Positions 18,108 through 27,108 are shown, counted from the stretch's first letter. The stretch is DNA of 64,000 nucleotides from AP-15 sp963845735 (GCA_963845735.1 CAWJTR010000006.1:44227-108226); one strand, 5' to 3'. A program made the numbers and translations. Notes: generated by a model not told the origin, from the letters alone.

Positions 18108-18947
18108 ATGAGCTCGGATGTTTCATCAAATGGTGTCCCCAGCGAGGGTCACATCCCATTTGAACTGCCCTTGGTTAGCTTCATTATTCCTACGCTCAAC
18201 GAAGCGAACAATCTCCCACATTTACTTCCACGGATCCCCGATTGGGCGTACGAGGTCATCATTGTCGATGGTCGCTCCACCGACAGCACCGTTGAGGTTG
18301 CACGCCAATTGCGCCACGATGTGCAAGTCGTGCTTGAAAGACGACGAGGTAAGGGTGCTGCCTTAAGGGCTGGGTTCCGCGCCGCTCGTGGTGAAATCAT
18401 TGTGATACTCGATGCGGATGGGTCGATGGCACCCGAGGAAGCCGTCGTGTTTCTTGGCGCCCTCTTGGCCGGGGCAGACCTCGTGAAAGGTTCGCGCAAT
18501 ATGCAAGGTGCGGGGAGTGACGATATTTCATTTTTTCGCCATCTTGGTAATCGCGGATTGACCAAAATTGTTCGCTTACTCTATGGGTGTAAATTTACCG
18601 ATTTATGTTACGGCTACATGGCTTTCTGGGCAAGGCACATAGATTGCCTCGGTTGTGATTGCGACGGGTTTGAGATCGACACCCTGATCAATGTGCGAGC
18701 ATTGAAAAATAAATTGAAAATCGTCGAGGTTGCCAGCTTCGAGTTGCCCCGGATCAGCGGCAACAGTAATTTGCGTGCGATCCCAGATGGATTTCGTGTA
18801 CTCCGAACGATCCTCCGCGAATGGCTGGTTTCCCCCGCCGTTCCCGGCAGGGTTGAGTGTCCGACGGCAACCGGCAAAAGGCTGCCACCCGCGCTGAGAC
18901 AGGTGGAACAGGCGGCCTGGTTGCCGGCCGTTCGGTCGATCCGCTAA
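18108..18947 (+). CDS. Family 2 glycosyltransferase, polyprenyl-phosphate mannose/glucose synthase-like
   Basis: A 279-residue GT-A transferase. The fold is clear: LVSFIIPTLNEANNLPHLLP, the nucleotide-sugar pocket EVIIVDGRSTDST, RGKGAALRAGFRAARGEIIVILDADGS (DXD metal site) and GSRNM. No transmembrane segments follow, so it resembles the soluble dolichyl-phosphate mannose synthase type. The central sequence FWARHIDCLGCDCDGFEIDTL with NSNLRAIPDGFRVLRTI recalls GT2 proteins common in Actinobacteria and Cyanobacteria. Codon use and base composition are AT-richer than the core genes; transfer is likely. ATG 18108 is chosen for full coverage. Confidence 0.85.
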   Translation: MSSDVSSNGVPSEGHIPFELPLVSFIIPTLNEANNLPHLLPRIPDWAYEVIIVDGRSTDSTVEVARQLRHDVQVVLERRRGKGAALRAGFRAARGEIIVILDADGSMAPEEAVVFLGALLAGADLVKGSRNMQGAGSDDISFFRHLGNRGLTKIVRLLYGCKFTDLCYGYMAFWARHIDCLGCDCDGFEIDTLINVRALKNKLKIVEVASFELPRISGNSNLRAIPDGFRVLRTILREWLVSPAVPGRVECPTATGKRLPPALRQVEQAAWLPAVRSIR

Positions 18948-18985
18948 AATTCGTCTCGCCATAGCTGACCGAGATTGTCTGCGCC

Positions 18986-19234
18986 ATGACGGAAGCAACA
19001 GCCGACACCGCCGCCACCCTCGACGCGACCGGACTGTTGTGCCCGCTGCCGGTATTGAAGGCGCGGCGGGCATTGAAACCGCTGCCGCCCGGCGCGGTCC
19101 TCGAAGTGCTGGCGACCGATCCCGGGGCGGTCAAGGATTTCGAACATTTCTGCCAGACCACCGGCTGCCAGCTGTTGGAGTCCAGCGAAGAACCGGGCGG
19201 CGTGTTGCGCTTTCGGCTAAAAAAGCCGGGCTGA
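18986..19234 (+). CDS. tusA: TusA-family sulfur carrier protein
   Basis: An 82-residue protein of the TusA/SirA fold. The sulfur-carrying cysteine is C19 in the family motif LLCPLPVLKAR. Later sequence DPGAVKDFEHFCQTTGCQLLES is standard. Family members carry persulfide sulfur for tRNA thiolation, molybdenum-cofactor synthesis or sulfur oxidation; the context here (an alcohol dehydrogenase 18 bases downstream) does not say which. Complete, with normal length. Confidence 0.9.
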   Translation: MTEATADTAATLDATGLLCPLPVLKARRALKPLPPGAVLEVLATDPGAVKDFEHFCQTTGCQLLESSEEPGGVLRFRLKKPG

Positions 19235-19252
19235 GCCGAAGGGAGGCCGGAC

Positions 19253-20414
19253 ATGGTTGCGACGATTACCACACCGCGGCTGATGGCGGTCGGCGGCGGG
19301 GCGCTCGCCGAGTTGCCGGGCATGTTGAAACGTTTCGGGCTCGCCCGGCCGCTGGTCGTCACCGATCCCTATATCCGCGGCTGCGGCATTCTGGAGCGCG
19401 CGACGGCGCTGCTCGACCAGCACAAATCCGCTGGGAGGTCTTTGCCGACACGGTTCCGGATCCGACCACGGCGGTGGTCGAGGCCGGGGCGCGAATGCTC
19501 GCCGAGGGTGGGTTCGACAGCCTCGTCGCGATCGGCGGCGGCAGCTCGATCGATACCGCGAAGGGAATGAGCGTGCTCGCCGCCAATGGCGGGCAGATGC
19601 GCGACTACAAGGTCCCGGCCGACATCCCCAAGGCCGGGCCGCCGCTGTCGTGGCGATCCCGACGACCGCCGGCACCGGCTCGGAGGTCACCCGGTTCACG
19701 GTCATCACCGATACCGCGACCGACGAGAAAATGCTGATCGCGGGTCTGGCCTGCTGCCCGCTGGCGGCGATCGTCGATTACGAGCTGACCTTGACGATGC
19801 CGCTGCGGCTCACTGCCGATACCGGCCTCGACAGCCTGACCCATGCGATCGAGGCTTATGTCAGCCGCCGCGCCAGCCCTTATACCGACGGGCTCGCCAA
19901 AAATGCGATGGGGTTGATCGCGCGGCACATCCGCACCGCCTGCGCCGAGCCCGACAACCGGGCGGCGCGGGAGGCGATGATGCTCGGCGCCACCACCGCG
20001 GGGATGGCGTTCTCGAATGCCAGCGTCGCCCTCGTCCATGGCATGAGCCGGCCGATCGGCGCGTTCTTTCACGTGCCGCACGGGCTGTCGAACGCGATGC
20101 TGTTGCCCGAGATCACCGCCTTCTCGGTGCCGGCCGCACTCGACCGCTACGCCGATTGCGCGCGCTCGATGGGGATCGCCGAGGAAGGCGAAGGCAGCCA
20201 GGGCGCGGTCGCGCGGCTGCTCGACGAATTGCGCCAGCTCAACCAGGATTTAAAGGTGCCGACCCCACGCGAATGGGGGATCGATGCCGGGCGCTACGAG
20301 GAATTGCTGCCGGTCATGGCGAGCCAGGCGCTGGCCTCGGGCTCGCCCGCCAACAACCCGCTGGTGCCGACCAGCGACGAGATCATCGCGCTCTACCGGC
20401 GGGTTTATGGATGA
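19253..20414 (+). pseudogene. Iron-containing alcohol dehydrogenase, two frame breaks
   Basis: A group III (Fe-dependent) dehydrogenase of about 385 residues, normal for the family. The pieces are MAVGGGALAELPGMLKRFG and ARPLVVTDPYI (NAD-binding start), then WEVFADTVPDPTTAVVEAG with AIGGGSSIDTAKGM, then IPTTAGTGSEVTRF, TGLDSLTHAIEAYV and HGMSRPIGAFFHVPHG with the iron-binding histidines. Breaks lie near 19428 (an A appears to be missing) and near 19645. Reaction: reversible oxidation of an alcohol with NAD(P)+; substrate not predictable. Follows tusA by 18 bases and converges on the Rieske gene. Confidence 0.85.
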
Positions 20415-20430
20415 AAGTTGGGAAGGCGGC

Positions 20431-20754
20431 TTAGTCGACTTTGACTTCGATGTCGTCGCCGACGAGGCGGACGGGGTAGGTCTTCAGATCTTCGGTGGCC
20501 GGAGGATCGAGCACCTTGCCGGTGCGGATGTCGAAGCGCGCGGCATGCAGCGGGCACTCGATGGTCTCGCCGTCGAGCCAGCCGTCGGACAGGCACGCAT
20601 AGGCATGGGTGCATATATTGTCGGTGGCGAAAAGGCCTTCGTCGCAGTCGTAGATCGCTATCGAATGGCCCGCGGCCTCGACGCCGATGACCTCGCCCGA
20701 GGCCAGATCGGCTCGTCCGGCCACTCTCACCCAGCCCGTTTCTTCCGCGCTCAT
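20431..20754 (-). CDS. Rieske [2Fe-2S] ferredoxin-type protein
   Basis: A 107-residue soluble electron carrier. The cluster ligands are C48-x-H50 and C67-x-x-H70 (CTHAYACL and CPLHAARFD), spaced as in ferredoxin components of aromatic ring dioxygenases and in NirD-like proteins. Start set at MSAEETGWVRVAG, where the domain begins; an ATG at 20811 adds 19 unrelated residues. No oxygenase component is nearby, so the redox partner is unknown. Confidence 0.9.
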   Translation of the reverse strand: MSAEETGWVRVAGRADLASGEVIGVEAAGHSIAIYDCDEGLFATDNICTHAYACLSDGWLDGETIECPLHAARFDIRTGKVLDPPATEDLKTYPVRLVGDDIEVKVD

Positions 20755-20835
20755 CGTCCACCTTTCCCAATCATCGAAACCGGGGATGGCATTGCTCGGG
20801 CGCGAATGCAAGGGGAGACGGTCGAGGCGGCTCGG

Positions 20836-21093
20836 CTAGGCGGATGAATCTTCCGAGAATGCCTTGAAAGCAATGATCGTAAACGTGTCCTTGACCCCGG
20901 GCAGCATCTGTACGCGCTCGGTGACGAACCGGCCGATGTCGGTCTCGTCCGGCAAGTAGCATTTCATCAAGAGATCGTATTGGCCCGAGGTCGAATAGAC
21001 CTCTGAAACCTGCTCGACGCCCTGGACCGCCTCGTCGGCCACGGTGTAGGCCTGCCCGAGCTCGCATTTGACCATGACGAAGATCGTCTTCAT
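20836..21093 (-). CDS. Stand-alone Lrp/AsnC ligand-binding (RAM) domain protein
   Basis: An 85-residue protein equal to the C-terminal effector-binding domain of Lrp/AsnC regulators, without the helix-turn-helix. Texture is typical: TIFVMVKCELGQAYTVADEAV, VEQVSEVYSTSGQYDLLMKC, LPGVKDTFTIIAFKAF. Such stand-alone RAM proteins form oligomers that bind amino acids and are often called small ligand-binding proteins. It lies 18 bases downstream of the helicase stop on the same strand and may be co-transcribed with it. Confidence 0.88.
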   Translation of the reverse strand: MKTIFVMVKCELGQAYTVADEAVQGVEQVSEVYSTSGQYDLLMKCYLPDETDIGRFVTERVQMLPGVKDTFTIIAFKAFSEDSSA

Positions 21094-21111
21094 CGCGGCC
21101 CGCGGATCGGC

Positions 21112-22590
21112 TCAGGGCCGGGCGACGATGCGCGGCGGACGGGCGAGAAAGGCCGGCAGATCATCGCCGAAACCGATGATCTTGCGATCCTCGTCGATAT
21201 TCCGCTCGGGCTGGCGCGGGCGGCGCGGCGCGGCGGCGCGCGGGAACGGGGTTACCGTCGCGCCGTTGGCGCTGTGCGCAGCGGGGTCGGATCGTGCGGA
21301 CGCGGCGACCGCCGGCCGCTGCTTGGCACGCGCCGGTCGCTCCTTTGCCGGCGCCGGTGGGGTGGGGCGGCCGTCGCCGCCAGCACGCGCCGGACGCTCG
21401 GGCCGAGCGAGCCGCGAACTCGGCCGCGACCCGCGTCCACGGCGTGCGGTGTAGTCGAGTTCGGCGGGAGCGACGCCCTCGATTTCGTGCATCGGTATGT
21501 CCTTGCCGATCAGCTTGACGATCTCGGCGACTGCTTTTCCGTCCTCGGGCGCCGCCAGCATGAACGATCGGCCGGAAAGGCCGGCGCGGCCGGTGCGGCC
21601 GATGCGGTGCACGTAATCTTCGGCGTGGATCGGCACGTCGAAGCAGAAGACGTGGCTCATGCCTTTGATGTCGAGACCCCGGGCGGCGACGTCGCTGGCG
21701 ACCAGCAGCCGAATCTCGCCCCGCCTAAAGCGCTCCAAGGTCTCGGTTCGCTTTGGCTGGGGCATGTCGCCGTGCAGCGCCGCAGCGTCGAAACCGTGGC
21801 GGGCGAGCGATTTGAACAGAATATCGACGTCGCGTTTGCGGTTACAGAAGATCAGCGCGTTCTTAACGTCTTCGGAAGCGATCAGCCGGCGCAGCGCTTC
21901 ACGCTTGTCTCGCGGGTCGACGACGGCGAGCGACTGGATCACCAGTGCGGCCGGCGAGGCCGGTGGCGCGACGGCGATTTCCACCGGGTTGCTGAGAAAG
22001 GCGTCGGCGAGCGTGCGGATTTCGGCCGGCATCGTCGCCGAGAAGAACAAGGTCTGCCGGTTCTTCGGCAGCAAGCCGACGATCCGCTCCACATCGGGGA
22101 TGAAGCCCATGTCGAGCATCCGGTCGGCCTCGTCGATGACCAGGATGTGCGCATCAGACAACAGGATCTTGCCGCGCCCATGCAGGTCGAGCAGGCGCCC
22201 CGGTGTCGCGATCAGCACGTCGACGCCGCGATCGAGCTTGCGCTCCTGATCGACAAAGCTCTCGCCGCCGATCAGCAACGCCATCGTCAGGCGGTGGTAT
22301 TTGCCGTAGAGTTCGAAAGACGCAGCGACCTGAGTTGCCAGCTCGCGCGTCGGTTCGAGGATCAGCGAGCGCGGCATCCGCGCTCGCGACCGGCCCGCCG
22401 CTAGCATGTCGATCATCGGCAACACAAAGCTTGCGGTTTTGCCGGTTCCGGTCTGCGCGCAGCCCAGAACATCCCGCGCGCTTTTGACATGCGGGATCGC
22501 TTGTTCCTGGATCGGGGTGGGGGTCGTATAGCCGGCGTCGGAAACTGCCTGAAGAACCTCAGGCGATAGGTCGAGTTCTGAAAAACCCAT
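21112..22590 (-). CDS. DEAD-box ATP-dependent RNA helicase (RhlE-like)
   Basis: A 492-residue helicase. Motifs in order: Q-motif TPTPIQEQAIPHV, AQTGTGKT, PTRELATQV, ATPGRLLD, DEAD, SATM, and RIGRTGRAG. After about residue 385 comes a low-complexity basic, Ala/Pro/Arg-rich tail, probably an RNA-binding extension. The start at 22590 (MGFSELDL) begins the Q-motif region; an ATG nine codons upstream is not needed. A perfect TTGACA on the minus strand at 22670-22665 could be its -35 box, but no good -10 was found. Helicase, IF-1 and CspA as neighbours suggest a role in translation or cold adaptation. Confidence 0.93.
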   Translation of the reverse strand: MGFSELDLSPEVLQAVSDAGYTTPTPIQEQAIPHVKSARDVLGCAQTGTGKTASFVLPMIDMLAAGRSRARMPRSLILEPTRELATQVAASFELYGKYHRLTMALLIGGESFVDQERKLDRGVDVLIATPGRLLDLHGRGKILLSDAHILVIDEADRMLDMGFIPDVERIVGLLPKNRQTLFFSATMPAEIRTLADAFLSNPVEIAVAPPASPAALVIQSLAVVDPRDKREALRRLIASEDVKNALIFCNRKRDVDILFKSLARHGFDAAALHGDMPQPKRTETLERFRRGEIRLLVASDVAARGLDIKGMSHVFCFDVPIHAEDYVHRIGRTGRAGLSGRSFMLAAPEDGKAVAEIVKLIGKDIPMHEIEGVAPAELDYTARRGRGSRPSSRLARPERPARAGGDGRPTPPAPAKERPARAKQRPAVAASARSDPAAHSANGATVTPFPRAAAPRRPRQPERNIDEDRKIIGFGDDLPAFLARPPRIVARP

Positions 22591-22718
22591 TGAGCAGTTG
22601 TAGCCTTTTCGTAACAATCGGTTAGGTTGGAACCTTTAGCTTAAGTCGGGTCTGACCGTTAACTTGTCAAACCTTTTCTGACTCTGAGACATGCCCATAG
22701 AACAGGGCAGAACCTCGG

Positions 22719-22988
22719 TCAGCGCCGGCGGAATTGTGGGCGCGGCGTCATCGGCGGCGCCGCTCGCTCGTCCTTGTGGCGGAAGTTGATTCGACCCTTA
22801 GTCAAGTCGTAAGGGGTCATTTCGACCGTAACCCGATCGCCGGCCAAGATCCGGATGCGATTTTTCTTCATTCTGCCCGAGGAGTAGGCCAGGGTCTCGT
22901 GCCCATTGTCGAGCCGCACGCGAAACCGCGCATCCGGTAATAGCTCAAGCACCGTGCCGTCGAATTCGATCAGATCTTCCTTAGCCAA
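22719..22988 (-). CDS. infA: Translation initiation factor IF-1
   Basis: An 89-residue S1-like OB-fold protein that binds the 30S A site. The family core is fully recognisable: MAKEDLIEFDGTVLELLPDA, FRVRLDNGHETLAYSSGRMKKNRIRILAGDRVTVEMTPYDLTKGRI. The C-terminal 15 residues form a basic extension (ERAAPPMTPRPQFRRR) longer than in E. coli. It follows cspA on the same strand, separated by a terminator hairpin. Confidence 0.95.
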   Translation of the reverse strand: MAKEDLIEFDGTVLELLPDARFRVRLDNGHETLAYSSGRMKKNRIRILAGDRVTVEMTPYDLTKGRINFRHKDERAAPPMTPRPQFRRR

Positions 22989-23000
22989 CCAGGTCTCCTA

Positions 23001-23034
23001 GACAAAGAAACGGGGGCGCTCCAAGCACCCCCGT
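23001..23034 (-). terminator. Rho-independent terminator of cspA
   Basis: On the minus strand a stem ACGGGGG/CCCCCGT (23034-23028 with 23016-23010), extended by an inner GCT/AGC pair, is followed by TTTCTTTGT. It lies just past the cspA stop and before infA. Confidence 0.8.
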
Positions 23035-23050
23035 GGCTATTGGACCTCCC

Positions 23051-23257
23051 TCAGACCGGGCGCAGATTGACCGCTGAGACCCGGCCGCGCTGGCCTTGCT
23101 CAAGCTCAAAGCTGAGCTTTTGGCCTTCACGCAGATTGTCGATACCCGCGCGCTCGACAGCCGAGATGTGGACGAACACATCAGCGCCGCCGTTTTCGGG
23201 CTGGATGAAGCCGTAGCCCTTTTGCGCATTGAACCATTTGACCGTACCGGTCGCCAT
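23051..23257 (-). CDS. Cold-shock protein, CspA family
   Basis: A 68-residue OB-fold nucleic-acid chaperone. RNP1 (KGYGFI) and RNP2 (VFVHI) are intact, and the N-terminus MATGTVKWFNAQ fixes the start; upstream sequence in frame is not family-like. The leader back to the parE stop is about 180 bases and contains a long inverted repeat, as in many cold-shock leaders. Whether it is cold- or constitutively expressed cannot be told. Confidence 0.96.
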   Translation of the reverse strand: MATGTVKWFNAQKGYGFIQPENGGADVFVHISAVERAGIDNLREGQKLSFELEQGQRGRVSAVNLRPV

Positions 23258-23361
23258 TAGCAGTAACTCCAAGTAGCAAGATAGGCCGCTGCGCGGATGC
23301 ACAGCGTATCGGACATCGATTGGCTCGGGAGACACGGTCGGACGATCGTACACGAACGCAA

Positions 23362-23418
23362 GGCCGGGAAGCCGAACCCAAACGGGTCGACATATTTTAG
23401 GTAAGCGGGTTCCCGGCC
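23362..23418. other. Long inverted repeat between parE and cspA
   Basis: GGCCGGGAA (23362-23370) pairs with TTCCCGGCC (23410-23418), and inside it GAACCC can pair with GGGTTC. There is no clear T-run, so it could be a weak parE terminator or a structured part of the cspA leader. Confidence 0.5.
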
Positions 23419-23433
23419 CAGCGCAAGGAATCT

Positions 23434-25431
23434 TTATACGTCGAGGTCGCGGACGAAACGGGCATTTTTCTGGATGTAGTCGAAGCGCAGCTCGGGGCGG
23501 CGGCCCATCAAGGTCTCCACCAGCACCTCGGTTCGCGGGTCCGGCCCGGCCGCCGGCTCGATTTCTGCCGAGCCATCCTCCGAGATCACACTGACCCGCA
23601 GCAAGGTGCGCTGCGCCGGATCCATCGTCGTCGCCTTGAGATAGCGCGCCGGCATTTCGCCCAATCCCTTGAAACGGCTGACTTCGATCTTGCCGCGGCC
23701 GCTGAAGCCGCTGCGCAGCAATTCCTCACGATGCGGGTCGTCGCGAGCATAGAGGGTGACCTCGCCCTGGGTCAGGCGATAAAGCGGCGGGAGCGCCAGA
23801 AACAGATGACCGTTTTCGATCAACTTCGGCATCTCGCGAAAGAAATAGGTCATCAACAGCGAGGCGATGTGGGCGCCGTCGACATCGGCATCGGTCATGA
23901 TGATCACCCGCTCGTAGCGCAAACCCTCCTCGCGATAATGCGCGCTCGAGCCGCAGCCGAGCGCCTGGATTATGTCGGCGATCTCCTGATTGGACCGCAT
24001 CTTGTCGGCCGAGGCGCTGGCGACATTGAGGATCTTGCCGCGCAGCGGCAGTATCGCCTGGGTTTCGCGGTCGCGCGCCTGCTTGGCCGAGCCGCCGGCA
24101 CTGTCGCCCTCGACCAGGAAAATTTCCGTACCGGCGGCGCTGTCGCGCGTGCAGTCGGCGAGTTTGCCCGGCAGCCGCAGCTTGCGCGTTGCGGTTTTGC
24201 GCGCGAGCTCGCGCTGCTGGCGCCGCCGCTGGCGCTCCTCGGCGCGCTCGGCAATATGATCGAGCAACAGCCGCGCCGTCGCCGGGTCGGCGCCGAGCCA
24301 GTGATCGAAATGATCCTTGACCGCGTTCTCGACCAGCCGCGCCGCCTCGGCCGAGGCGAGCCGCTCCTTGGTCTGCCCCTGAAACTGCGGATCGCGGATG
24401 AACAGCGACAAAAGCATCGCCGCCCCGCCGGTCACGTCTTCCCCGGTCGCCTGGGCGCCGCGACGATGGCCGACGAGTTCGCCATAGCTTTTGATCCCGC
24501 GCAACAGTGCGCTGCGCAGACCGGCTTCGTGGGTCCCGCCTTCGGGAGTCGGAACAGTGTTGCAGTAAGAGTGACTGAAACCAGCCTCTTCGTTCTCGGG
24601 CCACGCAACCGCCCATTCGACCTTGCCACCCTCGGCGAGATCGGCTTGCCCGAGAAATGGGCGCGGGGCCAACATCGCCTGCCCGTCGAGGCTCGTGGCG
24701 AGGAAATCGCCGAGCCCACCCGGGAAATGCAGCCGCGCCTCTACCGGAACGTCGGCCGGACGCGGCAGCGAGGGGTCACAGCTCCAGCGGATTTCGAGAC
24801 CGCGGAACAGATAGGCCTTCGACCGCGCCATGCGATAGAGCACGGCGGGACGAAATCCCAGGCCGCCAAAGATTTCGGGGTCAGGATGAAATCGCAGGGT
24901 CGTGCCCCGCCGATTGTGAACCGGCCCGCCGTCCTGCAGCCCGGCGCCGGGCATGCCCCGGCTATAGGATTGGCGCCACAGCCGCCGATCGCGAGCGACC
25001 TCGACTTCGAGCGCGTCACTGAGCGCGTTGACCACCGACACGCCGACGCCGTGCAAGCCGCCCGCGGTGCGGTAGGCGTCACCGCCGAACTTGCCGCCGG
25101 CATGCAAGGTCGTCAGGATGATCTCGAGCGCGGACTTGTCTGGGAAGCGCGGATGCGGATCGACCGGAATCCCGCGACCGTTGTCGCGGACCGTGACCCA
25201 ATCGCCCGCCGCGAGCTCGATCTCGATGCGCGTGGCATGGCCGGCCACGGCCTCGTCCATGGCGTTGTCGAGCACCTCGGCGGCGAGGTGATGCAGGCCG
25301 CGCTCGTCGGTGCCGCCGATAAACATGCCGGGGCGGCGGCGGACCGGTTCCAGCCCCTCGAGAACCTCGATATCCTTGGCCGAATAGCTGTCGGCGGATT
25401 TTGCAATCGGGGCGTCAAAGAGATCCGGCAT
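23434..25431 (-). CDS. parE: DNA topoisomerase IV subunit B
   Basis: A 665-residue type IIA topoisomerase ATPase subunit that works with ParC to decatenate chromosomes. Seen: GHKL ATPase motifs ending with EVLDNAMDEAV, VRDNGRGIPV and GGLHGVGVSVVNALS; then the TOPRIM domain with FLVEGDSAGGSA, MTDADVDGAHI and LLMTYFFR, and the C-terminal RFKGLGEMPARYL. Start at MPDLFDAPI, where homology begins. An alphaproteobacterial ParE rather than GyrB is indicated by length and C-terminal sequence. Intact. Confidence 0.95.
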   Translation of the reverse strand: MPDLFDAPIAKSADSYSAKDIEVLEGLEPVRRRPGMFIGGTDERGLHHLAAEVLDNAMDEAVAGHATRIEIELAAGDWVTVRDNGRGIPVDPHPRFPDKSALEIILTTLHAGGKFGGDAYRTAGGLHGVGVSVVNALSDALEVEVARDRRLWRQSYSRGMPGAGLQDGGPVHNRRGTTLRFHPDPEIFGGLGFRPAVLYRMARSKAYLFRGLEIRWSCDPSLPRPADVPVEARLHFPGGLGDFLATSLDGQAMLAPRPFLGQADLAEGGKVEWAVAWPENEEAGFSHSYCNTVPTPEGGTHEAGLRSALLRGIKSYGELVGHRRGAQATGEDVTGGAAMLLSLFIRDPQFQGQTKERLASAEAARLVENAVKDHFDHWLGADPATARLLLDHIAERAEERQRRRQQRELARKTATRKLRLPGKLADCTRDSAAGTEIFLVEGDSAGGSAKQARDRETQAILPLRGKILNVASASADKMRSNQEIADIIQALGCGSSAHYREEGLRYERVIIMTDADVDGAHIASLLMTYFFREMPKLIENGHLFLALPPLYRLTQGEVTLYARDDPHREELLRSGFSGRGKIEVSRFKGLGEMPARYLKATTMDPAQRTLLRVSVISEDGSAEIEPAAGPDPRTEVLVETLMGRRPELRFDYIQKNARFVRDLDV

Positions 25432-25601
25432 GGCGCCGAATATAACGTGGGACAGCGCAGGCGCAAGCAGCATTCGGTATCTATTAAGGCTCAGGCAACT
25501 ATATGTTGGAGCGGCGCCGGAGGTTTGCATTGGCCGGCTGGTCGAGCGGCGCATTTTCTGGAACTCTGTGGGGCAGCACCGGCGTTATGGTGATGACGAT
25601 G

Positions 25602-25805
25602 ATGACCAACGAGCGCAAGATCTGGGAAGCCGCGTTGCTTCTGGTCCGCCGGCATGGCGCCGCCGCCGCCGCCGTCGCCCAGCGCGAAGCGCAGCGCCTG
25701 CGTAAGAGCGACGACGAGTTGACTTGCGTCGTGTGGTGTTGGATCGCCCGTTCGACCGCGGAATTGTTGCGCCCGGTTCCGGACAGAGGTGAACGCATTC
25801 ATTGA
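25602..25805 (+). CDS. Small conserved protein of unknown function (DUF6961-like)
   Basis: A 67-residue reading frame divergent from parE. NERKIWEAALLLVRRHG followed by an Ala-rich helix and DDELTCVVWCWIARSTAEL resembles short alphaproteobacterial proteins of the pattern W-x-A-x-x-L-x-x-HG ... W-x-x-I, grouped as DUF6961. Several ATGs crowd at 25593-25602; the last was used because the conserved part begins after it. No function is known. Coding is plausible but not certain. Confidence 0.45.
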   Translation: MTNERKIWEAALLLVRRHGAAAAAVAQREAQRLRKSDDELTCVVWCWIARSTAELLRPVPDRGERIH

Positions 25806-25890
25806 ACGTTTTGGCCCCGTCCCCTCTTAATCGAGGCTCTCTGCGTTCCGATATCCGGCTCGGTGGATCGCTTATCCGAGAGGAAACATT

Positions 25891-26397
25891 ATGGCTGGGG
25901 GTCTGTTGGGTCGGCTCGGTGCAAAGCGGCATTCGGCAGACAAGAAATTTGCCGTCGAGCTGAGCGAGGCGGAGTGGCGCAACAAGCTCTCTGCTCCGCA
26001 ATACCGGGTACTGCGCGAACACGGCACCGAGCGCGCCGGCTCAAGCCCGCTCGACAAGGAATACGGCGACGGCATCTATCACTGCGCGGGCTGCGGACAG
26101 CCGCTGTTTGGCGCGAATGCCAAATTCAACAGCGGCACCGGTTGGCCGAGCTTTTTCGAGCCGCTCGCCGATGCGGTCGAGACCGAAACCGACCGTAGTT
26201 TTTTCATGGTTCGCAACGAGGTCCATTGCAGCCGCTGCGGCGGTCATTTGGGCCATGTCTTCGATGACGGCCCGCAGCCCACCGGCCAGCGTTACTGCAT
26301 GAACGGGGTGTGCCTCGCGTTTCACCCGGGCGAGAAGCCGCCCGCGGCCGGAGCAGATGATTCCGGCGAACCGGAGCCGCAGCGCGGGCCCGTCTAG
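25891..26397 (+). CDS. msrB: Peptide-methionine (R)-S-oxide reductase MsrB
   Basis: A 168-residue repair enzyme that reduces methionine-R-sulfoxide in proteins. Two zinc-binding CxxC pairs are present (HCAGCGQPLF and CSRCGGHLGHVF). NSGTGWPSFFEP lines the substrate pocket, and RYCMNG holds the catalytic cysteine. The first 25 residues do not match the usual start and lack a convincing signal peptide, so the protein is probably cytosolic. The C-terminal 30 residues are acidic and non-conserved. Confidence 0.93.
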   Translation: MAGGLLGRLGAKRHSADKKFAVELSEAEWRNKLSAPQYRVLREHGTERAGSSPLDKEYGDGIYHCAGCGQPLFGANAKFNSGTGWPSFFEPLADAVETETDRSFFMVRNEVHCSRCGGHLGHVFDDGPQPTGQRYCMNGVCLAFHPGEKPPAAGADDSGEPEPQRGPV

Positions 26398-26441
26398 CCT
26401 GCATTTCTCGGCCTGGCGGTCGAGCCGGTTCGCACCCCTGA

Positions 26442-27107
26442 TCATTCGAGCGCCAGGCGCAAGGCAGCGGCGCTCGCCCACGGGCACAAGGCCAGTGCCG
26501 TCAAGGTCAAAGCGCCGAGGATCAACAGATCGGCGCGCGGCCCGGTTCCGGCAGCGCTCGCCTCGACCGCGCCCGCGCCGAATACCAGCGGCGGCACATA
26601 AAGCGGCAAGACCAGCACGCACAGCAGAACGCCTTGACGCCGCGCGCCGAGGCTCAGGGCGGCGGCGACACTGCCGATCAGGCTCAAGGCCGGGGTCCCC
26701 GCCAGCAGGCTCAGCACGAGGGTCGGGAACGCTGCTGGGTCGAGATCGACGACGAGGGCGAGCAGCGGGCTCAACAGTGCCAGCGGAAGCCCGGTCGCGA
26801 CCCAGTGCGCGGCGCATTTCGCCAGCACCGCCAGTTCGAGCGGAACCGGCGAGAGGACGATCAGATCGAGCCCGCCATCCTCGTAGTCCGTCTGGAACAG
26901 CCGATCGAGCGACAGCAAGGCCGCGAGCAGCGCCGCCACCCACAGGATCCCCGCCGCGATGCGCGTCAGCACTTCCGGCTCGGGTCCGACGCCAAACGGG
27001 AACAGGACAACGGCGAGGATGAAGAAGCCAAGCACCAGAGCGGTATCGCCGCCTTGCCGCAGGGCGAGGCGAAAGTCACGGCGGAAGAGGCCGAGAAGCG
27101 CCGTCAT
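26442..27107 (-). CDS. ccmB: Heme exporter membrane protein CcmB
   Basis: A 221-residue inner-membrane subunit of the CcmABCD system used in cytochrome c maturation. It has about six hydrophobic helices. Family sequence: LFRRDFRLALRQGGD at the start, ILWVAALLAALLSLDRLFQTDYEDGGLDLIVLSPVPLE, and LSLLAGTPALSLIGSVAAAL. Start chosen at ATG 27107, at the head of the family domain and two bases after the ccmA stop. Intact. Confidence 0.92.
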   Translation of the reverse strand: MTALLGLFRRDFRLALRQGGDTALVLGFFILAVVLFPFGVGPEPEVLTRIAAGILWVAALLAALLSLDRLFQTDYEDGGLDLIVLSPVPLELAVLAKCAAHWVATGLPLALLSPLLALVVDLDPAAFPTLVLSLLAGTPALSLIGSVAAALSLGARRQGVLLCVLVLPLYVPPLVFGAGAVEASAAGTGPRADLLILGALTLTALALCPWASAAALRLALE

Positions 27108-27108
27108 G

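Noticed and set aside
23731..25593. Open frame of 620 codons opposite parE
   Set aside because: ParE ATPase and TOPRIM motifs are complete on the minus strand; the opposite frame has no recognisable family.
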